From an uncultured Lactobacillus sp. (GTDB lineage Bacteria > Bacillota > Bacilli > Lactobacillales > Lactobacillaceae), in NCBI GenBank assembly GCA_947641735.1, contig CANRQR010000007.1:1-50470 (forward strand): a stretch of 50,470 nt of DNA, in the 5' to 3' direction. Below the pieces are notes generated by a model, which was not told the origin of the DNA, did no database searches, and worked only from the letters and a program-made list of their open reading frames with translations. Below, piece after piece: positions 43,464 to 50,470 of the stretch (the first letter of the stretch is position 1; each line of letters begins with the position of its first letter). The position numbers and the translations under genes are program-made.

Positions 43464-44684
43464 TTAACTTAAGGTAACTTTGATATCTTGTGATTTTCCA
43501 TCTCTAACCACTTGAAGGGTTACTGTATCGCCAATCTTATGTGCATAAAGAGCTGTATGTAGTGAAACAACGCTATCCACATCTTTGCCATCAATCTTCG
43601 TAATTACATCACGAGCCTTGATACCAGCCTTCTCTGCACTACCATTCTTGGTCACACTAGCGACATAGACACCAGATTTAACACTGTCAGGCAAACCAAG
43701 TTTCTTGCGGCCATATTCTGTTAATTCATCAACAGATACAATTCTTACGCCTAATTTAGGACGCGTAATTTTACCATTCTTAACCAATTGATTAATAATT
43801 GAAACAACTTCATCACTAGGAATTGCAAAGCCCATTCCTTCAACGGCAGTCCCATCACTAGAAGAAGACAATTTCATTGAGTTAATACCAATTACTTGGC
43901 CAGACATATTAACTAATGGACCACCTGAATTACCGGGGTTAATAGCTGCATCAGTCTGAATAACGGTTGCCTGATTAGTTACTTGGCCAGATGAATTAGT
44001 TACATCTATTGTTCTATTCTTAGCAGAAATAATACCTTGAGTTACACTAGTTGCATATTCGCTCCCAAGTGGAGAACCAACAGCAATTACTTGTTGACCT
44101 GGCTCTAAGTTCTTAGATGAACCAAATTGGGCAGTTTGAGTAACATATTTACCATCAATAGTTAAGACAGCCAAGTCTGTTTCTGCATCAGTTCCGACTT
44201 TTTTAGCCGTTACCTTTTTACCATCGCTTAAAATAACTTGGATTTCATCACTTCCAGAAACCACGTGATTATTGGTTACAATGTAGCCTTTACCATTAGA
44301 TTTCATGTAAATAACTCCAGAACCTTCACTGTAAGTTTCTAAATCTGATTTAGAATTCTTCTTTGAAGAGCTGGAACTATCAGACCCAAAAATACCAAAT
44401 GGATCACTAGTTGAAGAAGAACTTTGTCTCTTCAAATTTACAACAGAAACAACAGAATTCTTTACCGTATTAAAGGCATTAGTCATCTGACTGCTGTTCT
44501 TACTGTTAGACTTCTCAACCTTAGCTGTTGGCGCAACAGTTGTTTGTGGAGCATTCTGTCCGTTAATTTGAGACAAACCTGCATAAGCTACTCCACCACC
44601 GAGTAATCCTGCAACCACTCCTACAATACCAGTTTTAATTAGAGCATTATGCTTATTAGAGTTCTTAGTATTATTTTCTGCCAT
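43464..44684 (-). CDS. htrA: HtrA/DegP-like serine protease
   Basis: A 406-residue membrane-anchored protease that degrades misfolded exported proteins. It has a membrane helix (about 16-36), a Ser-rich linker (88-113), a trypsin-like domain with His140 (TNNHVV), Asp170 (ETDLAVL) and Ser253 (NPGNSGGP), and one PDZ domain (about 310-400, with GVYVASVTKNGSAEKAGI). AAAGGAG precedes ATG 44684. It lies 83 bases after walJ on the same strand and is probably read both with the wal operon and from its own promoter in that gap. Confidence 0.96.
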   Translation of the reverse strand: MAENNTKNSNKHNALIKTGIVGVVAGLLGGGVAYAGLSQINGQNAPQTTVAPTAKVEKSNSKNSSQMTNAFNTVKNSVVSVVNLKRQSSSSTSDPFGIFGSDSSSSSKKNSKSDLETYSEGSGVIYMKSNGKGYIVTNNHVVSGSDEIQVILSDGKKVTAKKVGTDAETDLAVLTIDGKYVTQTAQFGSSKNLEPGQQVIAVGSPLGSEYATSVTQGIISAKNRTIDVTNSSGQVTNQATVIQTDAAINPGNSGGPLVNMSGQVIGINSMKLSSSSDGTAVEGMGFAIPSDEVVSIINQLVKNGKITRPKLGVRIVSVDELTEYGRKKLGLPDSVKSGVYVASVTKNGSAEKAGIKARDVITKIDGKDVDSVVSLHTALYAHKIGDTVTLQVVRDGKSQDIKVTLS

Positions 44685-44767
44685 AAAAATTCTCCTTTTC
44701 TATTCACTCTAGCCTAATCACAAATTTTGAATTTTTTATGAATTCAAGTCAAATTATTTGCTAAAAA

Positions 44768-45565
44768 TTATATTTCTGTGAGTGATCCGGCTTCTAGTGG
44801 ATTGGTATCAATAATTTTAACATCTGCGGGCAGATTTGCATCCCCTGCAACCAATAAATCATGTGCAGTCTCATGAGCTAAATACTGAGTATTATTATGT
44901 TGACTACGGTGGGCCAAAAAGATGTTTTTAGTTTTTGGAGAAACAACATCAAGTAGCGTATCAGCTGCCTGATCATTTGAAAGATGTCCCACATCTGACA
45001 TAATTCGATGCTTTAAAGACCAAGAATACGGTCCATTTCTAAGCATCATATCATCATAATTAAATTCCATTAAATAGCCATCTGCATCCTTAATTTCGCC
45101 TTTAACATTGCTTGAAACATATCCCGTATCCGTTAAACAAGCAAATCTTTTACCGCCACTGCTAAAAACATAATATTGGGGTTCAGCTGCATCATGACTA
45201 GTAGCAAAACTAGTCACATCTAAGTCACCAAAAGTTTTCGTTACCCCAGATTCAAAAGTATTGATCTGTTCAACAGGCAAGTTACCAATTTTCTTACTTT
45301 CAATTAAATAATTCCAGGTACCTGAATTTGCATAAGCTGAAATTTGTGGATACCGTCTCATTAAGACTCCTAAGCCCCCTGAATGATCGGTATGGTCATG
45401 ACTAATGAAAATCATATCAATATCTTTAATATCAACTCCGACTTGAGCTAGTAAGTCCTTGGTCTTTTTTCCAGATAAACCTGCATCCATCAAAATTTTG
45501 TGTTGCTCAGTTTCTATTAAAGTAGAATTACCTGTTGATCCGCTTGATAAAACTGATACTTTCAC
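44768..45565 (-). CDS. walJ: WalJ (YycJ/VicX) metallo-beta-lactamase-fold protein
   Basis: A 265-residue MBL-fold hydrolase of the WalJ family, with SVLSSGSTGNSTLIET at the start and the metal motif ISHDHTDHSGG (HxHxDH). Family members are linked to DNA replication and cell division, and exonuclease activity is known for relatives. GTG 45565 is preferred because AAGGAG ends 8 bases before it; a GTG at 45574 overlaps that site and the walI stop. Fifth gene of walR-K-H-I-J. Confidence 0.93.
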   Translation of the reverse strand: MKVSVLSSGSTGNSTLIETEQHKILMDAGLSGKKTKDLLAQVGVDIKDIDMIFISHDHTDHSGGLGVLMRRYPQISAYANSGTWNYLIESKKIGNLPVEQINTFESGVTKTFGDLDVTSFATSHDAAEPQYYVFSSGGKRFACLTDTGYVSSNVKGEIKDADGYLMEFNYDDMMLRNGPYSWSLKHRIMSDVGHLSNDQAADTLLDVVSPKTKNIFLAHRSQHNNTQYLAHETAHDLLVAGDANLPADVKIIDTNPLEAGSLTEI

Positions 45566-45570
45566 ATTTT

Positions 45571-46392
45571 TCACTCCTTAAAATCATCAGTCGTAACATT
45601 ATTTTGAATAATTGTTCCTGTAAATGCGTTTACCCGCTTCAAGGTAACTGTCTTAGAAGTATTATTTTCAATTGCTGCTAACCAAGTTGGAATATAAATA
45701 GTATTTCCCTTAACTGTTAATAATTTAGTATAAACTTGCTTCAATAAGATAACCTTAGAATTATTTGGCAATTCACTGTAAGTATATAACGAGTCAACCG
45801 CTGTTTTTGAACTAATTGTATTTTGCCTCTCACGGACAGGATCTAAATCATCAACATAGCTTTGGGAATAAGAGACAATTTGATTATCTTTTACAATAAT
45901 ATGAAGCCGAGCTGTTGCAGCAAAGAATTCTCCATATTTAGTCTTTTGGTTAAAAATATAATCGTCCCCCTCAGATAATTCTGAAAGGTAAGTATAATTT
46001 TTACCTTGATATACATTTTGGCTGTCATCCTTAAAACGCATCACTTGTCTCAGGGCTTCTTTTTTATTTTTAGATAAAGTAATTGGCTTATCTAAATGAA
46101 CAGAAATAAGATTTTCACTTGAATTATTTTCTACTTGTCCCTTTACCTGCTGAGTAGCTTTTTTGATCCAAGAATTATCAGTCTTGGCAGCCAAATAATA
46201 TCCATCTTCTTGTTTATCGTTAACCTTTGGAATAGTAATCTGATCAGCACTTGTTTCGCTCTTAATATCAGTCTGAGTCGGAGTAGAACCAGCAGATAAG
46301 AGAGTTGGCGTTTGCCATAATTCAATTCCCAAAAAGATATTAATTCCGATAAATACAATTAAAAATATCCATTCAATTCTTTTAAAGTCCAT
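45571..46392 (-). CDS. walI: WalI (YycI) regulator of WalK
   Basis: A 273-residue protein with one N-terminal membrane helix (IEWIFLIVFIGINIFLGIEL, 6-25) and an extracellular YycI domain made of two similar halves. With WalH it contacts WalK in the membrane and tunes its kinase activity. AAAGGAGGGA lies 7 bases before ATG 46392, which overlaps the walH stop by 11 bases. Its own end overlaps the walJ start region. Confidence 0.92.
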   Translation of the reverse strand: MDFKRIEWIFLIVFIGINIFLGIELWQTPTLLSAGSTPTQTDIKSETSADQITIPKVNDKQEDGYYLAAKTDNSWIKKATQQVKGQVENNSSENLISVHLDKPITLSKNKKEALRQVMRFKDDSQNVYQGKNYTYLSELSEGDDYIFNQKTKYGEFFAATARLHIIVKDNQIVSYSQSYVDDLDPVRERQNTISSKTAVDSLYTYSELPNNSKVILLKQVYTKLLTVKGNTIYIPTWLAAIENNTSKTVTLKRVNAFTGTIIQNNVTTDDFKE

Positions 46393-47710
46393 CTACTAGT
46401 CCCTCCTTTCCTGCATTGTCTAACTGATTATTTGTATTAAGCCACTCATCTAAGGTCTTCCACTGCTTGTTAATCTTTACATAGTAAGCAGGCTCTAAAT
46501 CTACTAGTTTCTTATTTTTACTGTTAGAAGATTTAGCCGTATAGCCAATAATAATTCTTTCGATATCTTTTCGGTGATATCCCTTTTGGTATAACTCATC
46601 CATGGCTACAGTAGTTGGAATTAAAGTTTTCTTTTCCCCATTAGTTGGGATTGGAATCTGTAAGTCTAAACTGTTGAAGTTAATCGTCATCCCATTAGAT
46701 GCAAATTTCACCTGTGCTCGCATCTTATATTTTCCTGGTAAAAAGATTGGATATTCTTCGACATAATTTTGATAAATAACTGTATTATCATCCGCATCAA
46801 AGAATCTTAAATCTGGTTCTGATAAACCAATCTTTCGTACGAAATATAAACTATCATTTAATTTACGACTAATTGTCTTAGGAATTTGATCTTGTTGATA
46901 ATCAATATATTCATAATTATGAGTATGTTTAGCAGCAATTAAACGCTCATATACTCCATTAGAGTATGTAATCGTATCGCCATTACTATGCTGGGTAGGA
47001 TTATTTGATCCTAACAAACGATAAACAAAATATGAATCAGATTCCTCATTAGTTAAGTAGCTATATACTGGTAAGCTTAGATTTTTTTCATAGAAAGGTA
47101 AATAGTCATCATGCACCTTTTCAAGAGTGACTGGCATTTGAGTTTGAGCGTTTCTAATATGCTCAATTAGGGTCTTAAATGAGACATCGTTTAAACGAAT
47201 GCGATAGAGTGTATGGTTCTCATCATTACCTAAATAGATGTAGTCGCTAGAAGTCGTTGAGACAAAAATGCGATTAAATTCCCGACTATCATTTTTTCTT
47301 ACATTAGTTAAAAATAATGAGATCGTTATCTGATCTGGGTATGTTAGCTGAATATAGTTTGGATTTCTCAACATTTTTTCATACTTAGTTTGACTAGACC
47401 AGATTCGGATTGGCAAGAGAGGTCTTAAAGACTGAGTTAATTTGGAAAACTCCAAAGGTAAATTGTTCTTTGTATCATAGACTTGATACATCTTTTTATT
47501 TTTAAAATAAAAAGTTTGCGTTGGTAGATAGATGTCTCTTAAAGAACGTTGACCTAGATCCTTAGTTTGCGTTTGATTAGATGTTTCTTCAATTCTAGAA
47601 AATCGAGCATCTGATCCCCAAATGACAGCCGATAAAATTATTGATAAGACAACCATTGCAATTAAGCTAACACGCAGTGCCACTCTAGAAACTTTATCTT
47701 TAAACCTCAT
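46382..47710 (-). CDS. walH: WalH (YycH) regulator of WalK
   Basis: A 442-residue protein with an N-terminal membrane helix (VALRVSLIAMVVLSIILSAV) and a large extracellular YycH domain. With WalI it modulates WalK. Start ATG 47710 follows AAGGAG inside the 3' end of walK, overlapping it by 11 bases; an extra 32 in-frame codons upstream would lie wholly within walK and lack a ribosome binding site. Confidence 0.92.
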   Translation of the reverse strand: MRFKDKVSRVALRVSLIAMVVLSIILSAVIWGSDARFSRIEETSNQTQTKDLGQRSLRDIYLPTQTFYFKNKKMYQVYDTKNNLPLEFSKLTQSLRPLLPIRIWSSQTKYEKMLRNPNYIQLTYPDQITISLFLTNVRKNDSREFNRIFVSTTSSDYIYLGNDENHTLYRIRLNDVSFKTLIEHIRNAQTQMPVTLEKVHDDYLPFYEKNLSLPVYSYLTNEESDSYFVYRLLGSNNPTQHSNGDTITYSNGVYERLIAAKHTHNYEYIDYQQDQIPKTISRKLNDSLYFVRKIGLSEPDLRFFDADDNTVIYQNYVEEYPIFLPGKYKMRAQVKFASNGMTINFNSLDLQIPIPTNGEKKTLIPTTVAMDELYQKGYHRKDIERIIIGYTAKSSNSKNKKLVDLEPAYYVKINKQWKTLDEWLNTNNQLDNAGKEGLVDGL

Positions 47711-49550
47711 CCCAGTTTTCTCCTTCCTCACTAATTGCTTCATATGGCAAAGAAATGTAGAAAGTTGATCCGGAACCTTCAGCACTATCTGCCCAAATCC
47801 GGCCATGGTGTGCTTCTACTATCTCTTTAGAAATAGCTAATCCTAGTCCAGTTCCACCTTGCTTACGAGAACGAGCCTTATCAACACGGTAAAATCTATC
47901 GAAAATCTTATTTAAGTCTTTTCTTGGAATTCCCAATCCTTGGTCAGAGATACTTAAGATGACATGCTTTTGGGCTTGAAGCAGGCGAACTGTTATAACG
48001 CCTCCGTCAGGTGAATACTTAATTGCATTGTTCATAATATTATCGATTACTTGCATCATCTTATCAGTATCGATTTCTACCCATAAAGCTTGGTGAGGAA
48101 ATTCACGCTTGATTGAATACTTCTTTTTATGCGTTTTATCTGTATCAGACTTCAGCATCATATCAAAACGGTTTAGAACGTGGTTAACAAAATCATTTAA
48201 GTTAACCCACTCCAAGTCCATTTTGGCTACACCACGATCCATTCTTGATAAGCTAAGCAGATCATTAATCATCCTAATCATTCGCTCAGTTTCATCTTGG
48301 ATAACATGTAAAAACTGCGGTGCAATATTTGGATCCTTCCATGCACCATCATTTAAGGCTTCAACATATGCTCTTAAGCTTGTTAATGGAGTTCTAAGTT
48401 CATGTGAAACGTTAGACACAAATTGCTGTTGTTCCCGTTCATTTTTTTGCTGTTGCGTAATATCATGCAAAACACAAACTAGACCTGAAACAAAGCCAGT
48501 TACACGCTGAATTAAAGAAAAGTTAGCATGTAAAATCATTTCATCTCTTGTATTGTCATTTACACGCACAACTAATTCTTGTTGCGTACTTAAAAGATCT
48601 TGAATTGTAACATCTTTTAAGCCAAGCAAATTAGTAATTGGTTTTCCAATAACATCTTTTTCAGTTTTGCCTAAAAAGTCTAAGGCAGTTTCATTAATGA
48701 TAGTAATATTTCCGTGACGATCAGTCGCAATAACCCCATCTGTCATATGGGTCAAAACATTATCTAACCGTCGTCGTTCACTATCAGAAATCTCTTGTGT
48801 TCTCTCAATTCGTACCGATAAAGTGTTAAATGCTTCAGCTAATTGCCCTAGCTCATCTTGTGCGTAAACCCGGACGTGTCCCGAATAATCTCCATTTGCG
48901 ACCCGTAAAGCTTGCTTACGCATTTCTTCAATCGGCCGAGTTATGGCCCGGGAAATTACCAAGGCAACTACCGCACCTAAGACAGCCGCAATTAACGAGG
49001 CAATCAAGAAGTAAATAGAAACTTGCCGTAAATTATTGAATACACCCTGTAAACTTGCTCTTACATAAATAGCTCCCACAGGTGTATTAGTTCCATTAGC
49101 AGACGTCAATGGCGAAATTTGCACCATATAGTTTCCATTATCATTAATTACCTTAGAAACTTGTTTTCCATTTGAAAGCACGCTTTTTATATCCGCATTA
49201 CTAGTCCTCTGGCCAATTCGATTCTGATCATTAACATTTGAAACAGCTCGGATCACGCCTTTATTATCTACTACCGTTAATTGACTAATATCGCCAAGAT
49301 TATAATTTGAAATAATCTGGCTTAGTTGTTGATTTGCACTCTTATTATTTGCCCTACTCAATTGACTAGCAATTTGGTTAGTAATAATGTTTGGTACTTG
49401 AATTGAAGACTCAAAATTCTGAATTGAGTTTTGTTCAAGCTGTCTAGTAAAAGATGCCCCAACTACTTCAATCGTTGCTAGTAGTAGCAACATAAAAATT
49501 ATTGCGATTTTAAAATTAATAGAATTAAATACACTTTTTATTTTCTTCAT
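47700..49550 (-). CDS. walK: WalK (VicK/YycG) sensor histidine kinase
   Basis: The essential sensor for cell-wall metabolism; it phosphorylates WalR. The 616-residue chain has a membrane helix (about 15-35), an extracellular Cache/PAS-like domain (about 36-175), a second helix (about 178-201), HAMP (to about 250), a cytosolic PAS domain (about 262-365), and HisKA with the phosphorylated His383 in SNVSHELRTPLTSLR. The ATPase domain follows with NAIKYSPDGG, DQGLGIPRKDL and GGTGLGLAISKEI. Start ATG 49550 is chosen over TTG 49565, which lies in the hairpin tail; a short AGGA lies close to the ATG. Confidence 0.96.
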   Translation of the reverse strand: MKKIKSVFNSINFKIAIIFMLLLLATIEVVGASFTRQLEQNSIQNFESSIQVPNIITNQIASQLSRANNKSANQQLSQIISNYNLGDISQLTVVDNKGVIRAVSNVNDQNRIGQRTSNADIKSVLSNGKQVSKVINDNGNYMVQISPLTSANGTNTPVGAIYVRASLQGVFNNLRQVSIYFLIASLIAAVLGAVVALVISRAITRPIEEMRKQALRVANGDYSGHVRVYAQDELGQLAEAFNTLSVRIERTQEISDSERRRLDNVLTHMTDGVIATDRHGNITIINETALDFLGKTEKDVIGKPITNLLGLKDVTIQDLLSTQQELVVRVNDNTRDEMILHANFSLIQRVTGFVSGLVCVLHDITQQQKNEREQQQFVSNVSHELRTPLTSLRAYVEALNDGAWKDPNIAPQFLHVIQDETERMIRMINDLLSLSRMDRGVAKMDLEWVNLNDFVNHVLNRFDMMLKSDTDKTHKKKYSIKREFPHQALWVEIDTDKMMQVIDNIMNNAIKYSPDGGVITVRLLQAQKHVILSISDQGLGIPRKDLNKIFDRFYRVDKARSRKQGGTGLGLAISKEIVEAHHGRIWADSAEGSGSTFYISLPYEAISEEGENWDEV

Positions 49551-49562
49551 TGGTCCTAATTG

Positions 49563-49591
49563 CAAAAAAAGCCACTATCACTAGTGACTTT
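49563..49591 (-). terminator. Terminator-like hairpin between walR and walK
   Basis: On the minus strand AAAGTCACTA, a GTGA loop and TAGTGGCTTTTTTT form a 10-bp stem (one G-U pair) followed by seven T residues. It lies in the 46-base gap between the walR stop and walK ATG. It probably lets only part of the transcription pass to walK. Confidence 0.75.
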
Positions 49592-49596
49592 GATCC

Positions 49597-50304
49597 TTAT
49601 TCATCTGATGGGTTTTTAACGTAATATCCTACTCCACGTCTGGTAACTAAAATTGTTGGTGAACTTGGATTGTCTTCGATCTTTTCCCGCAAGCGTCGAA
49701 CAGTTACATCCACAGTTCTAACATCTCCAAAATAGTCATAGCCCCAAACGGTTTGCAGTAAATGTTCTCTAGTCATTACTTGTCCCATATGCTGTGCTAA
49801 ATAATGAAGTAATTCAAATTCACGATGCGTTAATTCAATTTTTTCACCATTTTTTTCAACCATATAAGCTTCAGGCATAATCACAAGATTGCCAATGGTA
49901 ATATTCTTATCTTCATCATCTTCAGTAGCCTTTTGAGTCAAGTCACGTCTACGCAAGTTTGCTTTTACTCTAGCAACTAATTCTCGGTTAGAAAAAGGCT
50001 TAGTAACATAATCATCTGCTCCCATTTCAAGACCTAACACCTTATCAATCTCAGTGTCTTTAGCCGTTACCATAATAATTGGCATATCATGAGTTTGGCG
50101 CACTTCACGTGCAACCTCTAAGCCGTCTTTTTTTGGTAACATCAAGTCAAGAATCATTAAATCGGGATCATACTCCTCAACTTTTTTAACAGCTTCTTCG
50201 CCGTCGTATGCAGTGTCGACATCAAAGCCTTCCTTAGTCAGATTAAATTTAATAATGTCAGAAATTGGTTTTTCATCGTCAACGACTAAAATCTTCTTTG
50301 GCAT
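49597..50304 (-). CDS. walR: WalR (VicR/YycF) response regulator
   Basis: A 235-residue OmpR-type response regulator, essential in low-GC Gram-positives, controlling cell-wall hydrolases. The receiver has Asp9-Asp10, the phosphorylated Asp53 ([12 protein letters not shown]) and Lys102 (VTKPF). The winged helix shows [16 protein letters not shown] and [21 protein letters not shown] precedes ATG 50304. TATAAT lies on the minus strand near 50340. First gene of the operon, diverging from the tRNA-Lys gene. Confidence 0.97.
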   Translation of the reverse strand: MPKKILVVDDEKPISDIIKFNLTKEGFDVDTAYDGEEAVKKVEEYDPDLMILDLMLPKKDGLEVAREVRQTHDMPIIMVTAKDTEIDKVLGLEMGADDYVTKPFSNRELVARVKANLRRRDLTQKATEDDEDKNITIGNLVIMPEAYMVEKNGEKIELTHREFELLHYLAQHMGQVMTREHLLQTVWGYDYFGDVRTVDVTVRRLREKIEDNPSSPTILVTRRGVGYYVKNPSDE

Positions 50305-50380
50305 AAATGATGCCTCCTCAGTATTAATAACTATATTATACTGTTTTCCCCACTTTTTTTAAACTTATGCAAAAAAAAGC

Positions 50381-50409
50381 TTGCACTTTCTTTACTTTAC
50401 TGGCATAAT
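50381..50409 (+). promoter_or_regulatory. Promoter of the tRNA-Lys gene
   Basis: TTGCAC (50381-50386), a 17-bp spacer and CATAAT (50404-50409), with one or two mismatches per box. The start would be near 50416, 15 bases before the tRNA. Confidence 0.75.
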
Positions 50410-50430
50410 ACTATTTGTTGGTTATCCAAT

Positions 50431-50470
50431 GGGTGGTTAGCTCAGCTGGCAGAGCAACGGACTCTTAATC
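50431..50470 (+). tRNA. tRNA-Lys(CTT), cut by the window edge
   Basis: The first 40 bases are visible: GGGTGGT acceptor arm, D arm GCTC...GAGC, anticodon stem ACGGA and loop CTCTTAA with anticodon CTT, which reads AAG (Lys). The T arm and 3' end lie outside the window. Confidence 0.9.

Noticed and set aside
48409-48424. parS-like AAGTTCATGTGAAACG inside walK
   Set aside because: Five mismatches to consensus, including the central CG. It encodes the conserved SHELRTPL region around the phosphorylated His.
1-50470. Insertion sequences, prophage, integrative elements or CRISPR arrays
   Set aside because: No transposase or integrase motifs, no direct-repeat arrays, and gene order and composition look uniformly chromosomal.

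Overview
The window is AT-rich Firmicute DNA, most likely from a Lactobacillus of the gasseri/johnsonii group. The clues are the conserved block walR-walK-walH-walI-walJ-htrA then rlmH, the low GC content, AAGGAGG-type ribosome binding sites, a Ddl ligase of the vancomycin-sensitive type, and dependence on lysine and thiamine-precursor uptake systems. It reads as ordinary origin-proximal core chromosome. I see no insertion sequence, prophage, integrase or CRISPR array. A ParB-type parS site at 2622 supports an origin-proximal position.

Layout from left to right. 1-2.6 kb: 3' part of a multidomain GH31 glycosidase. 2.6-9 kb: esterase, YibE/YibF-type membrane pair, CPA1 Na+/H+ antiporter, an HTH plus coiled-coil protein, and ddl. 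9-12.5 kb: a secreted CAP-domain protein, a gene-free stretch that may encode a structured RNA, and a TetR regulator with a membrane protein. 12.6-19.6 kb: amino acid permease with an attenuator-like leader, prs, a small PH-like protein, a hydrolase without its nucleophile, a family 2 glycosyltransferase, a secreted DUF1002 protein and rnhA. 19.6-26.6 kb: DUF915 hydrolase, YugP peptidase, cardiolipin synthase, a sirtuin with half its zinc site, an Ogt-like protein without the active-site cysteine, TerC, DUF488 and 3-methyladenine glycosylase.

26.6-29.4 kb is a lysine riboswitch followed by a two-gene ABC importer, which fixes the likely substrate as lysine. 29.9-31.5 kb is a coupled HD-domain plus HNH-domain pair. 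31.6-35.1 kb is a four-gene operon: membrane protein with a degenerate GGDEF domain, a 48-residue membrane protein, a BcsA/PgaC-type synthase and a GH8 hydrolase. It looks like a biofilm polysaccharide system. 35.2-39.7 kb holds a small basic protein, a HesB-like protein, an anion permease, lemA-htpX and an AraC regulator. 39.8-42.5 kb is a TPP riboswitch with the ECF genes ykoE-ykoD-ykoC.

42.95-43.46 kb is the most unusual non-coding stretch: about 500 bases containing a dense cluster of DnaA-box-like 9-mers in both orientations around an inverted repeat. From 43.5 kb the cell-wall stress operon runs leftward (walR first, htrA last), with a terminator-like hairpin between walR and walK. The right edge cuts a tRNA-Lys(CTT) gene with a good divergent promoter.

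The best leads for something not routinely annotated are the DnaA-box cluster, the parS site, the HD-HNH pair, the GGDEF-like/micro-protein/GT2/GH8 operon, the walR-walK attenuator, two small-RNA candidates, and several enzyme homologues whose key catalytic or metal-binding residue is missing.
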